Shown here in pieces: positions 26,255 to 34,883 of a stretch of 64,000 nt of DNA. Source of the DNA: Streptomyces albus subsp. albus. GTDB taxonomy: Bacteria > Actinomycetota > Actinomycetes > Streptomycetales > Streptomycetaceae. The stretch is taken from positions 38,877-102,876 of the forward strand of contig NZ_JOID01000033.1 of NCBI RefSeq assembly GCF_000719865.1, given 5' to 3'. The translations under genes were made by a program, and so were the position numbers. Every line of letters begins with the position of its first letter. Position 1 is the stretch's first letter. The notes under the pieces were generated by a model. It did no database searches. It was not told the origin of the DNA and worked only from the letters and a program-made list of their open reading frames with translations.

Positions 26255-26480
26255 CCTGCCGCCTCCTGGGCCGGTCGTCTCGCTGTGCCCCAACATTCTC
26301 ATGAACCACCGTGACGGGTCCTGTCGGTGACGGTCCCGCCGGTGAGCGCCCCGCCGGTGACCGGGCCTCCGGTGACGGGGCATCCGGCTTGCCGTGCCCG
26401 CCGGTTCCCCGGCCCGTCAGCCCGCCGCGTCACCGCCGGGCTCCGCCACCCCACCACCCGCCGCCGTCGGGCGGCACCGT

Positions 26481-26526
26481 CGGCGCCGGCCCGGCCCTCC
26501 GGGGCACGGGGGCCGGGCCGGCGCCG
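26481..26526 (-). terminator. Strong terminator behind the aminotransferase gene
   Basis: Perfect 16-bp GC inverted repeat (26481-26496 and 26511-26526), two bases past the stop codon at 26529. Confidence 0.85.
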
Positions 26527-26528
26527 CG

Positions 26529-27896
26529 TCAGGACACCGCCGCTCCCACGGGGAGCGCCGCCAGCACCTGGTGCGGCGCCTGCTGGGACGGCTGCGGCTG
26601 CTGCTGCGGTGACGGCCGGGTGCCGTACAGGCAGGTGCGCAGGGCCGCCACGAGTCTCTCCACGTCCGCCGAGGGCCTGACGACCAGGCGGAGGAAGCGG
26701 CTGCTGCTGCCCAGCTTGTTGCCGCACTCGCGGACGTAGAGGCCGTGCTCGGTGAGCAGCCGGTCCCGCAGGGCGGCTCCGTCCACCCCGTTCGGCAGTT
26801 TCACCAGCAGGAAGTTGCCCTGGGAGAGGAAGACCACGAGCTCGGGCAGTGCGGCCAGGGCCATGGCCATGTGGGCGCGGTCGCTCGCCAGCATGGTCAG
26901 GCTCTGCTGGTACTCGGCGCCGTACTCCTTGAGCATGAAGACCACGGTCTCGGCGAAGGCGTTGAGGTTCCACTTCGGCAGCGCGTCGCGGATGGTGGCC
27001 GCCAGGGCCGGGTTGGCGACGCAGTAGCCGAAGCGGATGCCGTGCAGGCCGAAGTTCTTGCCGAGGCTCTTGAGGACGACCACATTGGGCCGGATGGTGG
27101 CCTCGTCGGCGACGGACGGGGCGCGCTCGGCGTCGACGAAGTCGATGAACGACTCGTCGATCACCACCAGGTCGAGATCGGCCAGTTCATCCAGCAGCCA
27201 GATGATCTGGCTGCGGCGGAGATACCCGCCGTCGGGGTTGTTGGGGTTGCACACCACGGCCACCCGGGAGCCGCGCCGCCGGATGAAGCGCACGTACTCC
27301 TGCAGATCGAGCGCGAAGTCCTGCTCCTCCCGCAGCGGGAACATGTCCACCCGCTTGCCGGTCTCCATCGGCTGGTCCGTCCAGCGGCCGAAGGTGGGGA
27401 TGGGGACGGCCAGGCTCTCCTTGACGAGCAGATGGTCGATCCAGGTGATGAGTTCCGTGGAGCCGTTGCCCATGGCGACGGTCTGCGGGTTCAGGCCGAG
27501 GACGGTGCAGAGCTCGGCGGTGACGGTGTCGGCGTCGCTCGGGTAGTACTTGAGGATCGTCTCCAGGGAGTCCCGCAGCCGCCCGAACATGTGCGGCGTC
27601 GGGAAGTACGGGTTGCAGGGGATGCAGAAGTCCAGCCGCTGCTGCGCACCGCCCGGCGGCTGCGGCGCCGCGCCGTTGCCGTACGGGGCCACCGGGTTCA
27701 GCGGCGTCGGCTGCGGCGGCTGCGGCGGCACGGGGGCCGCCATCCTCCCGGACCCCTCGGCCGCAGCGGGCGGCCGCACGGCACCGGCCCCGGCCGCGCC
27801 ACCGGACGTGTCGTTCCCCGAAAGGCGGTTGAGCATGGCCCAGGACGGGCTGTGCGCGGTGCTGCGCAGCACGCCGGCATCGAGCGGTTGGGACAC
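26529..27896 (-). CDS. PLP-dependent class I/II aminotransferase (HisC/CobD-like)
   Basis: 455 residues from GTG 27896 (AAGGAG upstream). Residues of about 95-430 form a fold-type I PLP enzyme: GNGSTELITWIDHLL (PLP phosphate), NPNNPDGGYLRR, IDESFIDF and the Schiff-base lysine K280 in KSLGKNFGLHGIRFGY. It most resembles histidinol-phosphate aminotransferase and threonine-phosphate decarboxylase. Both termini are odd: about 90 proline/alanine/glycine-rich residues precede the fold, and a glutamine/proline tail (PSPQQQPQPSQQ) follows it. The absence of his or cob genes nearby argues for a specialised amino-acid or phosphonate-type role rather than housekeeping. A strong terminator follows. Confidence 0.88.
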   Translation of the reverse strand: MSQPLDAGVLRSTAHSPSWAMLNRLSGNDTSGGAAGAGAVRPPAAAEGSGRMAAPVPPQPPQPTPLNPVAPYGNGAAPQPPGGAQQRLDFCIPCNPYFPTPHMFGRLRDSLETILKYYPSDADTVTAELCTVLGLNPQTVAMGNGSTELITWIDHLLVKESLAVPIPTFGRWTDQPMETGKRVDMFPLREEQDFALDLQEYVRFIRRRGSRVAVVCNPNNPDGGYLRRSQIIWLLDELADLDLVVIDESFIDFVDAERAPSVADEATIRPNVVVLKSLGKNFGLHGIRFGYCVANPALAATIRDALPKWNLNAFAETVVFMLKEYGAEYQQSLTMLASDRAHMAMALAALPELVVFLSQGNFLLVKLPNGVDGAALRDRLLTEHGLYVRECGNKLGSSSRFLRLVVRPSADVERLVAALRTCLYGTRPSPQQQPQPSQQAPHQVLAALPVGAAVS

Positions 27897-28014
27897 GGCG
27901 GGGAGCTCCTTGTCGGTTCGGTGCGCCGCGGACACGTCCGCGGCGGCGGTGGATCGGCGGGGCCGGCGCCTTCCCGGCCCCGGGGCGGGCGCGGCCCGTC
28001 CCGGTGGCGAGTGG

Positions 28015-29034
28015 TCAGGTGCGCCGGCGGCGGAGGAGAAGCGCGACCATGGCGGCGCCGCCGGTGAGGACCGCCGCGGCGCCCGCCGGCAGGAGCCAGG
28101 AATCCGCGGCGGAGAGGGACGAGGCGACGGTGCGCGAGGCCGGGCTCGCGGTGTCCTCCCCGGCGTCCGGCGCTCCGCCCGCGGTGTCCCCGACGGCGGA
28201 CTCGTCCCCGGCCGGTTTCCCGTCCCCGGCCGGCTCCGGGGTGCCGGCGGCGTCCGGGCCGGCCTGCTCCGGCCCCGGGGTCTTCCCGGCCGCGCCGGCC
28301 GCCGCCTCCCCGCCGCGTTCGCCTTGTCCCCGGGCGGGCCGCTCCCCCGGGCCGCCGTCGCCACCGAACCCGCCCGCCGCCGTCCCGGACGGGACGAGGA
28401 GGAGGTCGGAGCAGGAGTAGTAGGTGTCCGAGGAGTCCGTGGTCCGCCAGACCGTGTAGAGCAGATGGCGCCCGGTGCGGCCGGCGGGAAGACGGCCCCG
28501 GACGCGGTAGGAGCCGTCCCGGAGCTCCGGTCCGGTGACGGACGCGAAGGGCTTGGTGTCCAGGTCCGACCAGGTCAGGGGTTTCGACGGGTCGTATGCG
28601 GGCCGCGTGAGGTAGAGGTCGAAGGTGCCGGGGTGCGGGATCGTCCCCTCGTAGCCGAGGGTGAGCCGTGAGCCGGCGGCCAGCTCCGTCACCGGCCAGT
28701 CGGTGCGCGGGATGTCCAGGCCGCGGTGGGCGTCGAGGCCCGCGCTGCACAGCCGTCCGTCCGGGATGACCCGGCGTTCGCGTTCCCTGCCGCCGGTGTC
28801 CGCACGGCGGAGGTTGTCCCAGGCGCCGAGCGGCTGCCCCTTGTTGGCGGCGACGGCGGCGCGGCAGGCGGCGGAGCGCGCGTACGGCCCGCCCTCCGGT
28901 CCGCAGGCGGCGGCCCGGCTGAGCGGGCCGGTCGGGGCACCGTGGGCGGCCGCCGGCGCCGCGGCCGGGCCGGTGAGCAGCAGGACGACGGCACCGGCGA
29001 GTACGGCCGGCACAGCCGTGCGATGCGCGGTCAT
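28015..29034 (-). CDS. Surface-anchored AA10 lytic polysaccharide monooxygenase
   Basis: 339 residues, ATG 29034 behind GAGGAGG. Signal cleavage at APAAA-H31 leaves the histidine-brace N-terminus (HGAPTGPLSRAAAC); the second copper ligand is H134 (TIPHPGTFDLYLT). The rest matches AA10 (SDLDTKPFASV, RHLLYTVWRTTDSSDTYYSCSDL). After the catalytic domain (about 31-215) comes a proline/glycine/glutamate linker, then a hydrophobic helix (LLPAGAAAVLTGGAAMVALLL) ending RRRRT, so the enzyme should stay on the cell surface instead of being released. LPMOs cut chitin or cellulose oxidatively. Anchored forms in streptomycetes have been linked to glycan remodelling at hyphal tips. Substrate not determinable here. 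Confidence 0.92.
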   Translation of the reverse strand: MTAHRTAVPAVLAGAVVLLLTGPAAAPAAAHGAPTGPLSRAAACGPEGGPYARSAACRAAVAANKGQPLGAWDNLRRADTGGRERERRVIPDGRLCSAGLDAHRGLDIPRTDWPVTELAAGSRLTLGYEGTIPHPGTFDLYLTRPAYDPSKPLTWSDLDTKPFASVTGPELRDGSYRVRGRLPAGRTGRHLLYTVWRTTDSSDTYYSCSDLLLVPSGTAAGGFGGDGGPGERPARGQGERGGEAAAGAAGKTPGPEQAGPDAAGTPEPAGDGKPAGDESAVGDTAGGAPDAGEDTASPASRTVASSLSAADSWLLPAGAAAVLTGGAAMVALLLRRRRT

Positions 29035-29269
29035 ACGAGGGAGACCTCCTCAGCCCGTGCGGCGGCCAGCCCGCCTGCCCCTCTCTTACGGGCGCGGACG
29101 GCGGTGTGTTCAGCCGGGGGCATATTCCTTCGGCGCGGGCCGCGCCGGTGCGCGCACCCCCTGCCCGTCCTCCGCGCGTGCTTCCCGCGCATGGCCGCCG
29201 GCGCGGTTTTCCCGGCGGGCGGCAGGGCACCCGATGCACACCCAGACGCAGAGGAATCAGGCGGTTCGG

Positions 29270-30151
29270 ATGAGCGACAACCAGCGGAATCCCGTGACGC
29301 AACACGCGCGGCCGGACTTCCCGCAGCAGGACCAGCCGCACCCCGGCCACACCGAGGAGATGCGGCCCGAGCCCGACCACGGCGAGTCGTCCTACCGGGG
29401 CAGCGGCAAACTGGAGGGCCGGCGCACGGTCGTCACCGGCGGCGACTCGGGTATCGGGCGGGCTGTCGCCCTGGCCTTCGCGCGCGAGGGCGCCGACGTC
29501 CTGTTCACCCATCTGGAGGAAGAGGAGAAGGACGCCCGGGAGACCGTCCGGCTCGTCGAGGACGCGGGGCGGCGGGCGGTCGCCGTCTCCTGCGACATCC
29601 GCGAGGAGGCCAACTGCCGCGCCCTGGTGGACCGGGCGGTCGATGAGTTCGGGCGGATCGACGTCCTGGTGAACAACGCGGCGTTCCAGATGGCGCAGCC
29701 GGAGAGCATCGAGGCCATCACCACCGAGCAGTTCGACCGGACGCTGCGCACCAATCTCTACGGCATGTTCTGGCTCTCGAAGATGGCCCTGCCGCACATC
29801 CCGGAAGGCGGCAGCATCATCAACACCACGTCCGTGCAGGCGTACAAGCCGAGCCCGCACCTGCTGGACTACGCGACCACCAAGGGCGCCATCGTGACCT
29901 TCACCCAGGGGCTGGCGCAGTACCTCGCCGACCGCGGCATCCGCGTCAACGCGGTGGCGCCCGGCCCGGTCTGGACCCCGCTGATCCCGGCGACGATGCC
30001 GGACACGGAGGAGTTCGGGAAGCAGGCCCCGCTCGGGCGCCCGGCCCAGCCGGCGGAGATGGCCCCGGCGTTCGTCTTCCTCGCCTCGCAGGAGGCGAGC
30101 TTCATCACGGCGGAGATCATGAACGCGACGGGCGGCACGCCGCTGCCGTAG
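29270..30151 (+). CDS. General-stress-type SDR oxidoreductase (YhdF/GspA-like)
   Basis: 293 residues. The start ATG 29270 is chosen by resemblance to relatives beginning MSDxxxDP; ATG 29234 is an in-frame alternative. The first 40 residues form the polar extension typical of this SDR branch (FPQQDQPHPGHTEEMRPEPDHGESSY). The Rossmann fold shows TGGDSGIGRAVA and VNNAAFQMA. The catalytic serine, tyrosine and lysine lie in TTSVQAYKPSPHLLDYATTKGA. A cofactor-dependent dehydrogenase of unknown substrate, commonly induced by osmotic or oxidative stress in relatives. A hairpin terminator follows. Confidence 0.9.
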   Translation: MSDNQRNPVTQHARPDFPQQDQPHPGHTEEMRPEPDHGESSYRGSGKLEGRRTVVTGGDSGIGRAVALAFAREGADVLFTHLEEEEKDARETVRLVEDAGRRAVAVSCDIREEANCRALVDRAVDEFGRIDVLVNNAAFQMAQPESIEAITTEQFDRTLRTNLYGMFWLSKMALPHIPEGGSIINTTSVQAYKPSPHLLDYATTKGAIVTFTQGLAQYLADRGIRVNAVAPGPVWTPLIPATMPDTEEFGKQAPLGRPAQPAEMAPAFVFLASQEASFITAEIMNATGGTPLP

Positions 30152-30173
30152 CGGAACGCGCGGGACGGAACCG

Positions 30174-30225
30174 GGAGCCCGCGCTGCCGGACCCGGGGAA
30201 ACCCGGGCCCCGGCCCGCGGGCTCC
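30174..30225. terminator. Terminator between SDR and universal stress protein genes
   Basis: A 10-bp outer stem (30174-30183 and 30216-30225) encloses an inner CCCGGGG-AAA-CCCGGG hairpin, between two convergent genes. Confidence 0.75.
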
Positions 30226-30234
30226 GGGCGACGC

Positions 30235-31137
30235 TCAGTCGTGGGCCACCACCGCCACCGGGCAGTCGGCGTGGTGCAGCGTCGCGTGCGCCACCGGGCC
30301 CAGATGGCGGCTGCGGCCCGAGGTCTCGCGGCGGCCGCGGCCCGGGGTTTCGCGCCGGCCGACGACCATGAGCCCGGCCCGCGCCGAGGCCGTCAGCAGC
30401 ACCTCCGCGGCGGCGCCGATCTCCACGTGCTCGACGACCTCCACCTGCGGGTACCGCTCCCGCCAGGGCTTCAGGGCGTCGTGCAGCATCTTCTTCTCGT
30501 GCGCCTCGATGCCGCCGGACTCGTCGGCGAGCTTCATGGCCGCCGGGCTGTAGTTGAAGACCGTGGGCAGGCTCCAGGCCCGTACGGCGCGGAGCCGCAT
30601 GCCGTGCGCCGCCGCGTGGGCGAAGGCGAAGGCGAAGACGGGTTCGCCGCTCGCCGTCAACTGGTGCAGGCCGGCCACGACCTCGTCCCGCACCCGCCGC
30701 TCCGGCCGGTCGCTCTCGTCCTCTGCCGCGCGCACCATCACCACCGGCCCGGCGGCCCGGCCCAGCACCTGGAGGCCGACCGATCCCAGCAGGAAACCGA
30801 GGAGACCGGTGTGGCCCCGGGTGCCGAGCACCGTCATCTCGGCGTGCTCGCTCCGCTCCAGCAGCGCCGCGACGGCGGGCGCCGGAGGCTGTTCGACGGT
30901 GAGGTCCAGATCCGGGTACCGCTCCTTGAGCCCGGCCGCGGCCTCGTGCAGCATCCGCCGCGCCGCCTCGCGCTGGGTCTCCTCGTCCGGGGTGACGGGC
31001 GGATCGACCGGCTCCCAGCTCCAGGCGTGGACCAGGGTCATCGGCAGCTCGCGGTGGAGCGCCTCCCGGGCCGCCCAGTCGGCGGCCGCGAAGCTGGCCC
31101 GGGTGCCGTCCAGACCGGCGACGACGGGTCGGGGCAT
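30235..31137 (-). CDS. Tandem universal stress protein (UspA-like) 1
   Basis: 300 residues, ATG 31137 behind GGAGGT. Two UspA domains are visible (about 1-145 and 155-300). The first has AGLDGTRASFAAADWAAREA and the ATP-type motif GTRGHTGLLGFLLGSV. The second has a degenerate site (GRRETPGRGRRETSGRSRHLGPVAHATLHHADCPVAVV). Such tandem Usps in actinobacteria are induced by hypoxia or nutrient stress and are typical DosR/DevR-regulon members. It lies 246 bases behind the GH65 gene on the same strand and may be a separate transcript. Confidence 0.92.
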   Translation of the reverse strand: MPRPVVAGLDGTRASFAAADWAAREALHRELPMTLVHAWSWEPVDPPVTPDEETQREAARRMLHEAAAGLKERYPDLDLTVEQPPAPAVAALLERSEHAEMTVLGTRGHTGLLGFLLGSVGLQVLGRAAGPVVMVRAAEDESDRPERRVRDEVVAGLHQLTASGEPVFAFAFAHAAAHGMRLRAVRAWSLPTVFNYSPAAMKLADESGGIEAHEKKMLHDALKPWRERYPQVEVVEHVEIGAAAEVLLTASARAGLMVVGRRETPGRGRRETSGRSRHLGPVAHATLHHADCPVAVVAHD

Positions 31138-31383
31138 GGGAGTTACCTCCAGGTGCTGAGTACGGGCGTGGGTTCGGGCGTGGTACGGGCGTGGATCGAG
31201 GGTGCGTACGAGCGCGGGACGGGCGGAAGCGGGGCGGGGCGGGCGGCGCCGCGCGGACGCTGCCGTGCGTGTGCCCGGTCCGAGTCTTCCGTACCCCGTG
31301 GACCGCCGCGCACCGCGGGGTCCCCCGCCGTGCGTCGCCGGGCCCGGCCGGGGCCGCAGCCGGCACGGGCACACCGGCAGGCC

Positions 31384-33885
31384 CTACGGCTCCGTCGGCT
31401 CCGTCGGCTCCGTCAGCTCCGTCAGCTCCGTCAGCTCCGTCAGCTCCGTCAGCTCCGTCAGCTCCAGCGTGCAGGACTCGCCGGGGTGGAGCGTGACGGA
31501 CCGGTCGGGGAGCACCAGCCGCACCGGCGGCTCGTCGGATTCCGGTACGTCGACCCGGAGTTGGCCGGGGCTCAGCCGCATGGCCAGTCCCCAGTGGTTG
31601 TGGTAGCGGACGGTGAAGCAGTACTCGGACAGCTCGGGCAGCGGCGCGGGGTCGAGGACGAGCGCGTCGGCGCGCGGGTCCATCCCGGTCAGGCCGCGCT
31701 GCACGAGGTCGAGGGTGCCGGCCATGGCACCGAGGTGGATGCCCTCCTCGGTCGTGCCGCCCTGGAGGTCGGCCACGTCACTCTTCAGCGCCTCCAGGCA
31801 GAAGTCCCACGCCTCGGCGCGCCGCACCCGGGCCAGTACCCAGCCGTGCACCAGGCCGCTGAGCGTCGAGCCGTGCGAGGTGCGGTGCAGGTAGTGGTCG
31901 ACGGTCCGCCGCCAGGTGTCGTCGTCCAGTTCGTAGCCCAGGTGCCGGAAGATCCCGGCGAGTTCGGCGGGCGGGAAGAGGTAGCCGAGCATCAGCGCGT
32001 CGGCCTGTTTGGACGCCTGGTAGCGGTTGGTGCTGTCGCCCTCGGCCTCCAGGATGCGGTCCAGGCGGCGGATGTTGCCGTAGCGGCGGCGGTAGCCGTC
32101 CCAGTCGAGCTCGGCGAGTTCGCCGTAGCCCTCGAACTGGCTGATGACGCCCCGGTGGAAGGGCACGTGCAGCCGGCGGGACACCTCCTCCCAGAGGTCC
32201 GGTTCACCCGCGTCCGTCCCGGTCTCCTCGAAGAGCTGCCGGCGCCGCGGCTCCGGCAGGGCACGGACGACTTCGAGGGCGCGGGTGAGCACCCAGGCGG
32301 CGGTGACGTTGGTGTACGCGTTGTCGTCGAGGCCCGGCGCGGTCGCGTCCGGGTAGGCCTCGTGGTATTCGTCGGGGCCGACGACCCCGCGGATGCGGTA
32401 GCGGCCCAGTGCCGGGTCGAACTCGGCGCTGCTCGCCCAGAAGCGCGCGATCTGCGTCAGCGTCTCGGCGCCCTTGGTCTGCAGATAGCCGGTGTCGCCG
32501 GTGGCCTCGCAGTAGTGCCACACGTTGTACGCCACCGCGGAGCCGACGTGGTGCTGGAGCCGGGAGTGGTCGGGCAGCCAGCGGCCGGAACGCGGGTTGA
32601 GGTGGACCTCCTGCGTCTCCTCGCGGCCGTCGCTGGCGCTCTGCCACGGGTACATGGCCCCGAGACGCCCGGCCTCGCGCGCGGAGCGGCAGGCGCGGGG
32701 CAGCCGCCGGTGCCGGTAGTCCAGCAGGGCGCGGGACACCTCGGGGAAGTGCAGGTTCAGATACGGCAGTACGAACAGCTCGTCCCAGAAGACGTGGCCC
32801 CGGTACGCCTCGCCGTGCAGACCCCGCGCGGGCACGCCGACGTCCAGTTCGGCGGTGTGCGGCGAGAGGGTCTGCAGGACGTGGAAGAGGTGGAACCGCA
32901 GGATGCGGCCGGCCTCGCCGGGGACGTCCAGCTCGGCGCGCTCCCACAGCTCGTGCCAGGCCCGGCGGTGGGAGGCGAGCAGGTCCGGGTAGCCGGGGGC
33001 GTGGGCGGCGCGGTCGAGGACGGCCTGGAGCGGGTCGCCGATGGCCGGGTCGCGGGAGGTGTGCAGGGCGACGGTCTTGTCGACGGTGACGGGCCTGCCG
33101 GGCGCGGCGGCCAGGAGCAGCAGCCGGCGGGTGTGCGCGGTGCCGGGTTCCAGCCGGGAGGAGTGGGGCTGCGGTGTGGTGGTGGTGCGGGCGGCCATGC
33201 CGATGCCGATGTCGGAGCGCGTGGTGCGGCAGTGCAGCCAGACGGTGTCCGGTTCCCGGATACCGGTGGTGACGTCGGTGAGATGACGCCCGGCGAGGTC
33301 GCGGTAGCGGGCCACCCCGGAGTTGGTGACCTCGCCGTCGAGCCCGGACTCGGCCTCCAGGAGGCCCGACCAGTTCTCGGGTTCGAGCACGGTGCGCAGC
33401 ACGGCGAGGTGCGGGTCGGCCATGTGCAGGAAGCGGGTCTGTTCGACGCGGGTGCGGCGGCCCGCCGCGTCCTCGCAGCGGAGGGTGCGGGTCAGGGTGC
33501 CGGTGCGCAGGTCGAGGGACTGTTCATGGCTGAGGAGGCCCTCGGTGTCGGGTGAGAACCACGCGGTCTCCGGGGTGGTGCCCGCCGTGCCGCCCGCGCT
33601 GTCACCGCCGTCGCCGTCGCCGTCGCTGTGGGCGCGGAAGCGCAGCGGCAGCCAGTTCGGCAGATTGACCATGTCCTCGTTCTCGACCTCGCGCCCGGCG
33701 ACGGTGGAGGTGAGCCGGTTGTAGCAGCCGGCGACATAGGTGCCGGGGTAGTGCACGCCGTCGGCGGTGCACTCGGGGGCGGCGCCGCGGGTGGCGAAGT
33801 AGCCGTTGCCGAGGGTGCACAGGGCTTCGCGGAGGCGTTCCTCGGCGGGATCGTAGCCCTCGTACCGCCAGGTCCAGTCGTTCAT
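31384..33885 (-). CDS. Glycoside hydrolase family 65 phosphorylase (maltose/trehalose/kojibiose type)
   Basis: 833 residues, ATG 33885 behind GAAAGG and overlapping the HAD gene stop. N-terminal GH65 domain (LCTLGNGYFATRGA), then the (alpha/alpha)6 barrel with GHVFWDELFVLPYL, general acid E506 in GVVGPDEYHEAYPD, KQADALMLGYLFP and the phosphate-binding THE-like loop HRTSHGSTLSG. GH65 enzymes of this type phosphorolyse alpha-linked disaccharides to beta-glucose-1-phosphate, which the adjacent HAD beta-phosphoglucomutase would turn into glucose-6-phosphate. The C-terminus ends in a striking run of TEL/TEP triplets encoded by a 9-bp microsatellite. In Mycobacterium tuberculosis the equivalent HAD and GH65 parts are fused in one DosR-regulon protein beside a Usp gene. 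Confidence 0.92.
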   Translation of the reverse strand: MNDWTWRYEGYDPAEERLREALCTLGNGYFATRGAAPECTADGVHYPGTYVAGCYNRLTSTVAGREVENEDMVNLPNWLPLRFRAHSDGDGDGGDSAGGTAGTTPETAWFSPDTEGLLSHEQSLDLRTGTLTRTLRCEDAAGRRTRVEQTRFLHMADPHLAVLRTVLEPENWSGLLEAESGLDGEVTNSGVARYRDLAGRHLTDVTTGIREPDTVWLHCRTTRSDIGIGMAARTTTTPQPHSSRLEPGTAHTRRLLLLAAAPGRPVTVDKTVALHTSRDPAIGDPLQAVLDRAAHAPGYPDLLASHRRAWHELWERAELDVPGEAGRILRFHLFHVLQTLSPHTAELDVGVPARGLHGEAYRGHVFWDELFVLPYLNLHFPEVSRALLDYRHRRLPRACRSAREAGRLGAMYPWQSASDGREETQEVHLNPRSGRWLPDHSRLQHHVGSAVAYNVWHYCEATGDTGYLQTKGAETLTQIARFWASSAEFDPALGRYRIRGVVGPDEYHEAYPDATAPGLDDNAYTNVTAAWVLTRALEVVRALPEPRRRQLFEETGTDAGEPDLWEEVSRRLHVPFHRGVISQFEGYGELAELDWDGYRRRYGNIRRLDRILEAEGDSTNRYQASKQADALMLGYLFPPAELAGIFRHLGYELDDDTWRRTVDHYLHRTSHGSTLSGLVHGWVLARVRRAEAWDFCLEALKSDVADLQGGTTEEGIHLGAMAGTLDLVQRGLTGMDPRADALVLDPAPLPELSEYCFTVRYHNHWGLAMRLSPGQLRVDVPESDEPPVRLVLPDRSVTLHPGESCTLELTELTELTELTELTELTEPTEPTEP
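31390..31461. repeat. 9-bp microsatellite encoding the TEL/TEP tail of the GH65 protein
   Basis: Eight consecutive 9-bp units (ctccgtcgg twice, ctccgtcag six times on the plus strand) at the 3' end of the GH65 gene. Unit length preserves frame, so slippage would only change tail length. Confidence 0.97.
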
Positions 33886-34805
33886 TCCGGGCCTTTCTCG
33901 GTCTGCGGGCCGGGGATCGGGCCGGGGCGGCCGGGGTTCGAGCCGGGGCCGGATCCCGGGTCCGGCAGGAGTTCGGCGAGGTCGCGGACCACGCGGTCGG
34001 CGCCGTGCCGGCGCAGCTCCCCGGCGGCGCCCTCGTCCTCCGTCCGGTTCACGCCCACGACCAGGCCGAAGCCGCCGCGGCGGCCCGCCTCGACCCCGGC
34101 GAGCGCGTCCTCGACGACGGCCGTCTCCCGGACCGGTACGCCCAGCCGGGCGGCGGCTTCCAGGAACAGCGCGGGGTCGGGTTTGCCGGGCAGTCCGAGC
34201 CGGGCCGTCTCGTGGCCGTCGACGAGGGCGTCGAACAGGTCCCGCACCCCGGCGCTCTCCAGCAGTTCCCCGGCGTGCCGGGAGGCGGAGGCCGCGGCGC
34301 GGGGCACCCCGGCCCGTTGCAGGGCACGCAGCAGCCGGACGGTCCCGGGATAGGCCTCGATGCCGCCGGCCCGGAGGCGTTCGGTGAAGAGGCGCTCCTT
34401 GAGGGCGGCGACGGCCCGCACCGAGCCGGTGCCGGGCGGGTCCCGGGGGTCCCCGGCGGGCAGGCGCAGCCCGCGGGCGGTGAGGAAGGCGGCGGCTCCG
34501 TCGAGGCGGGCCTTGCCGTCGACGTGGCGGCGGTAGTCCTCGCCGGGGTCGAAGGGCCGGCGGTCGGCGGGGTCCGGCGGCGGGTGGTCGCGCAGGCAGG
34601 TGTCGAAGGCCGCCTTCCAGGCCGCGGCGTGCACCCGGGCGGAGTCGGTGATCACCCCGTCGGTGTCCAGCACCCAGGCCCGTACGCCGGGCGGGACGGA
34701 CAAGGCGGGCGCGGCGGGCCGCCGCGGCTCGGGGCCGGGGCCCCGGTCGCTGCCCGGGGCCGCGTCGTCCGTCGCGGGGTCGTCCGTCGCGGGGTCCTGC
34801 TCCAC
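33882..34805 (-). CDS. HAD-family beta-phosphoglucomutase-like phosphatase/mutase
   Basis: 307 residues from GTG 34805 (GGGAG upstream). HAD motif I is VLDTDGVITDS (nucleophile and acid aspartates). A helical cap follows (RVHAAAWKAAFDTCL, HVDGKARLDGAAAFL, typical of beta-phosphoglucomutase caps). Motif II lies in AAASASRHAGELLESAG, the lysine in GLPGKPDPALFLEAA and motif IV in VVEDALAGVEAGRRGGFGLVVGV. The ATGA overlap with the GH65 gene indicates coupled production, matching the phosphorylase plus beta-PGM pathway to glucose-6-phosphate. Alanine/proline/aspartate-rich N-terminus (about 40 residues) and glycine/proline-rich C-terminus look disordered. Confidence 0.9.
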   Translation of the reverse strand: MEQDPATDDPATDDAAPGSDRGPGPEPRRPAAPALSVPPGVRAWVLDTDGVITDSARVHAAAWKAAFDTCLRDHPPPDPADRRPFDPGEDYRRHVDGKARLDGAAAFLTARGLRLPAGDPRDPPGTGSVRAVAALKERLFTERLRAGGIEAYPGTVRLLRALQRAGVPRAAASASRHAGELLESAGVRDLFDALVDGHETARLGLPGKPDPALFLEAAARLGVPVRETAVVEDALAGVEAGRRGGFGLVVGVNRTEDEGAAGELRRHGADRVVRDLAELLPDPGSGPGSNPGRPGPIPGPQTEKGPE

Positions 34806-34883
34806 AAGGGCTCCCTCTCCGGTGCGGTACGGCTGCGGGGCCCCGCCCGGGGCGGACGGGGTCCGGCCCGGGCGGGAGCGGGG

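Noticed and set aside
27698-31372. 1224-residue minus-strand frame spanning several genes
   Set aside because: Runs antisense to the SDR and out of frame through LPMO and Usp genes; composition is typical of third-codon GC shadow.
31384-31470. Array considered as a CRISPR
   Set aside because: Units are contiguous 9-mers without spacers; it is an in-frame microsatellite.
30241-33555. 1104-residue plus-strand frame opposite Usp and GH65 genes
   Set aside because: Antisense shadow of conserved enzymes.
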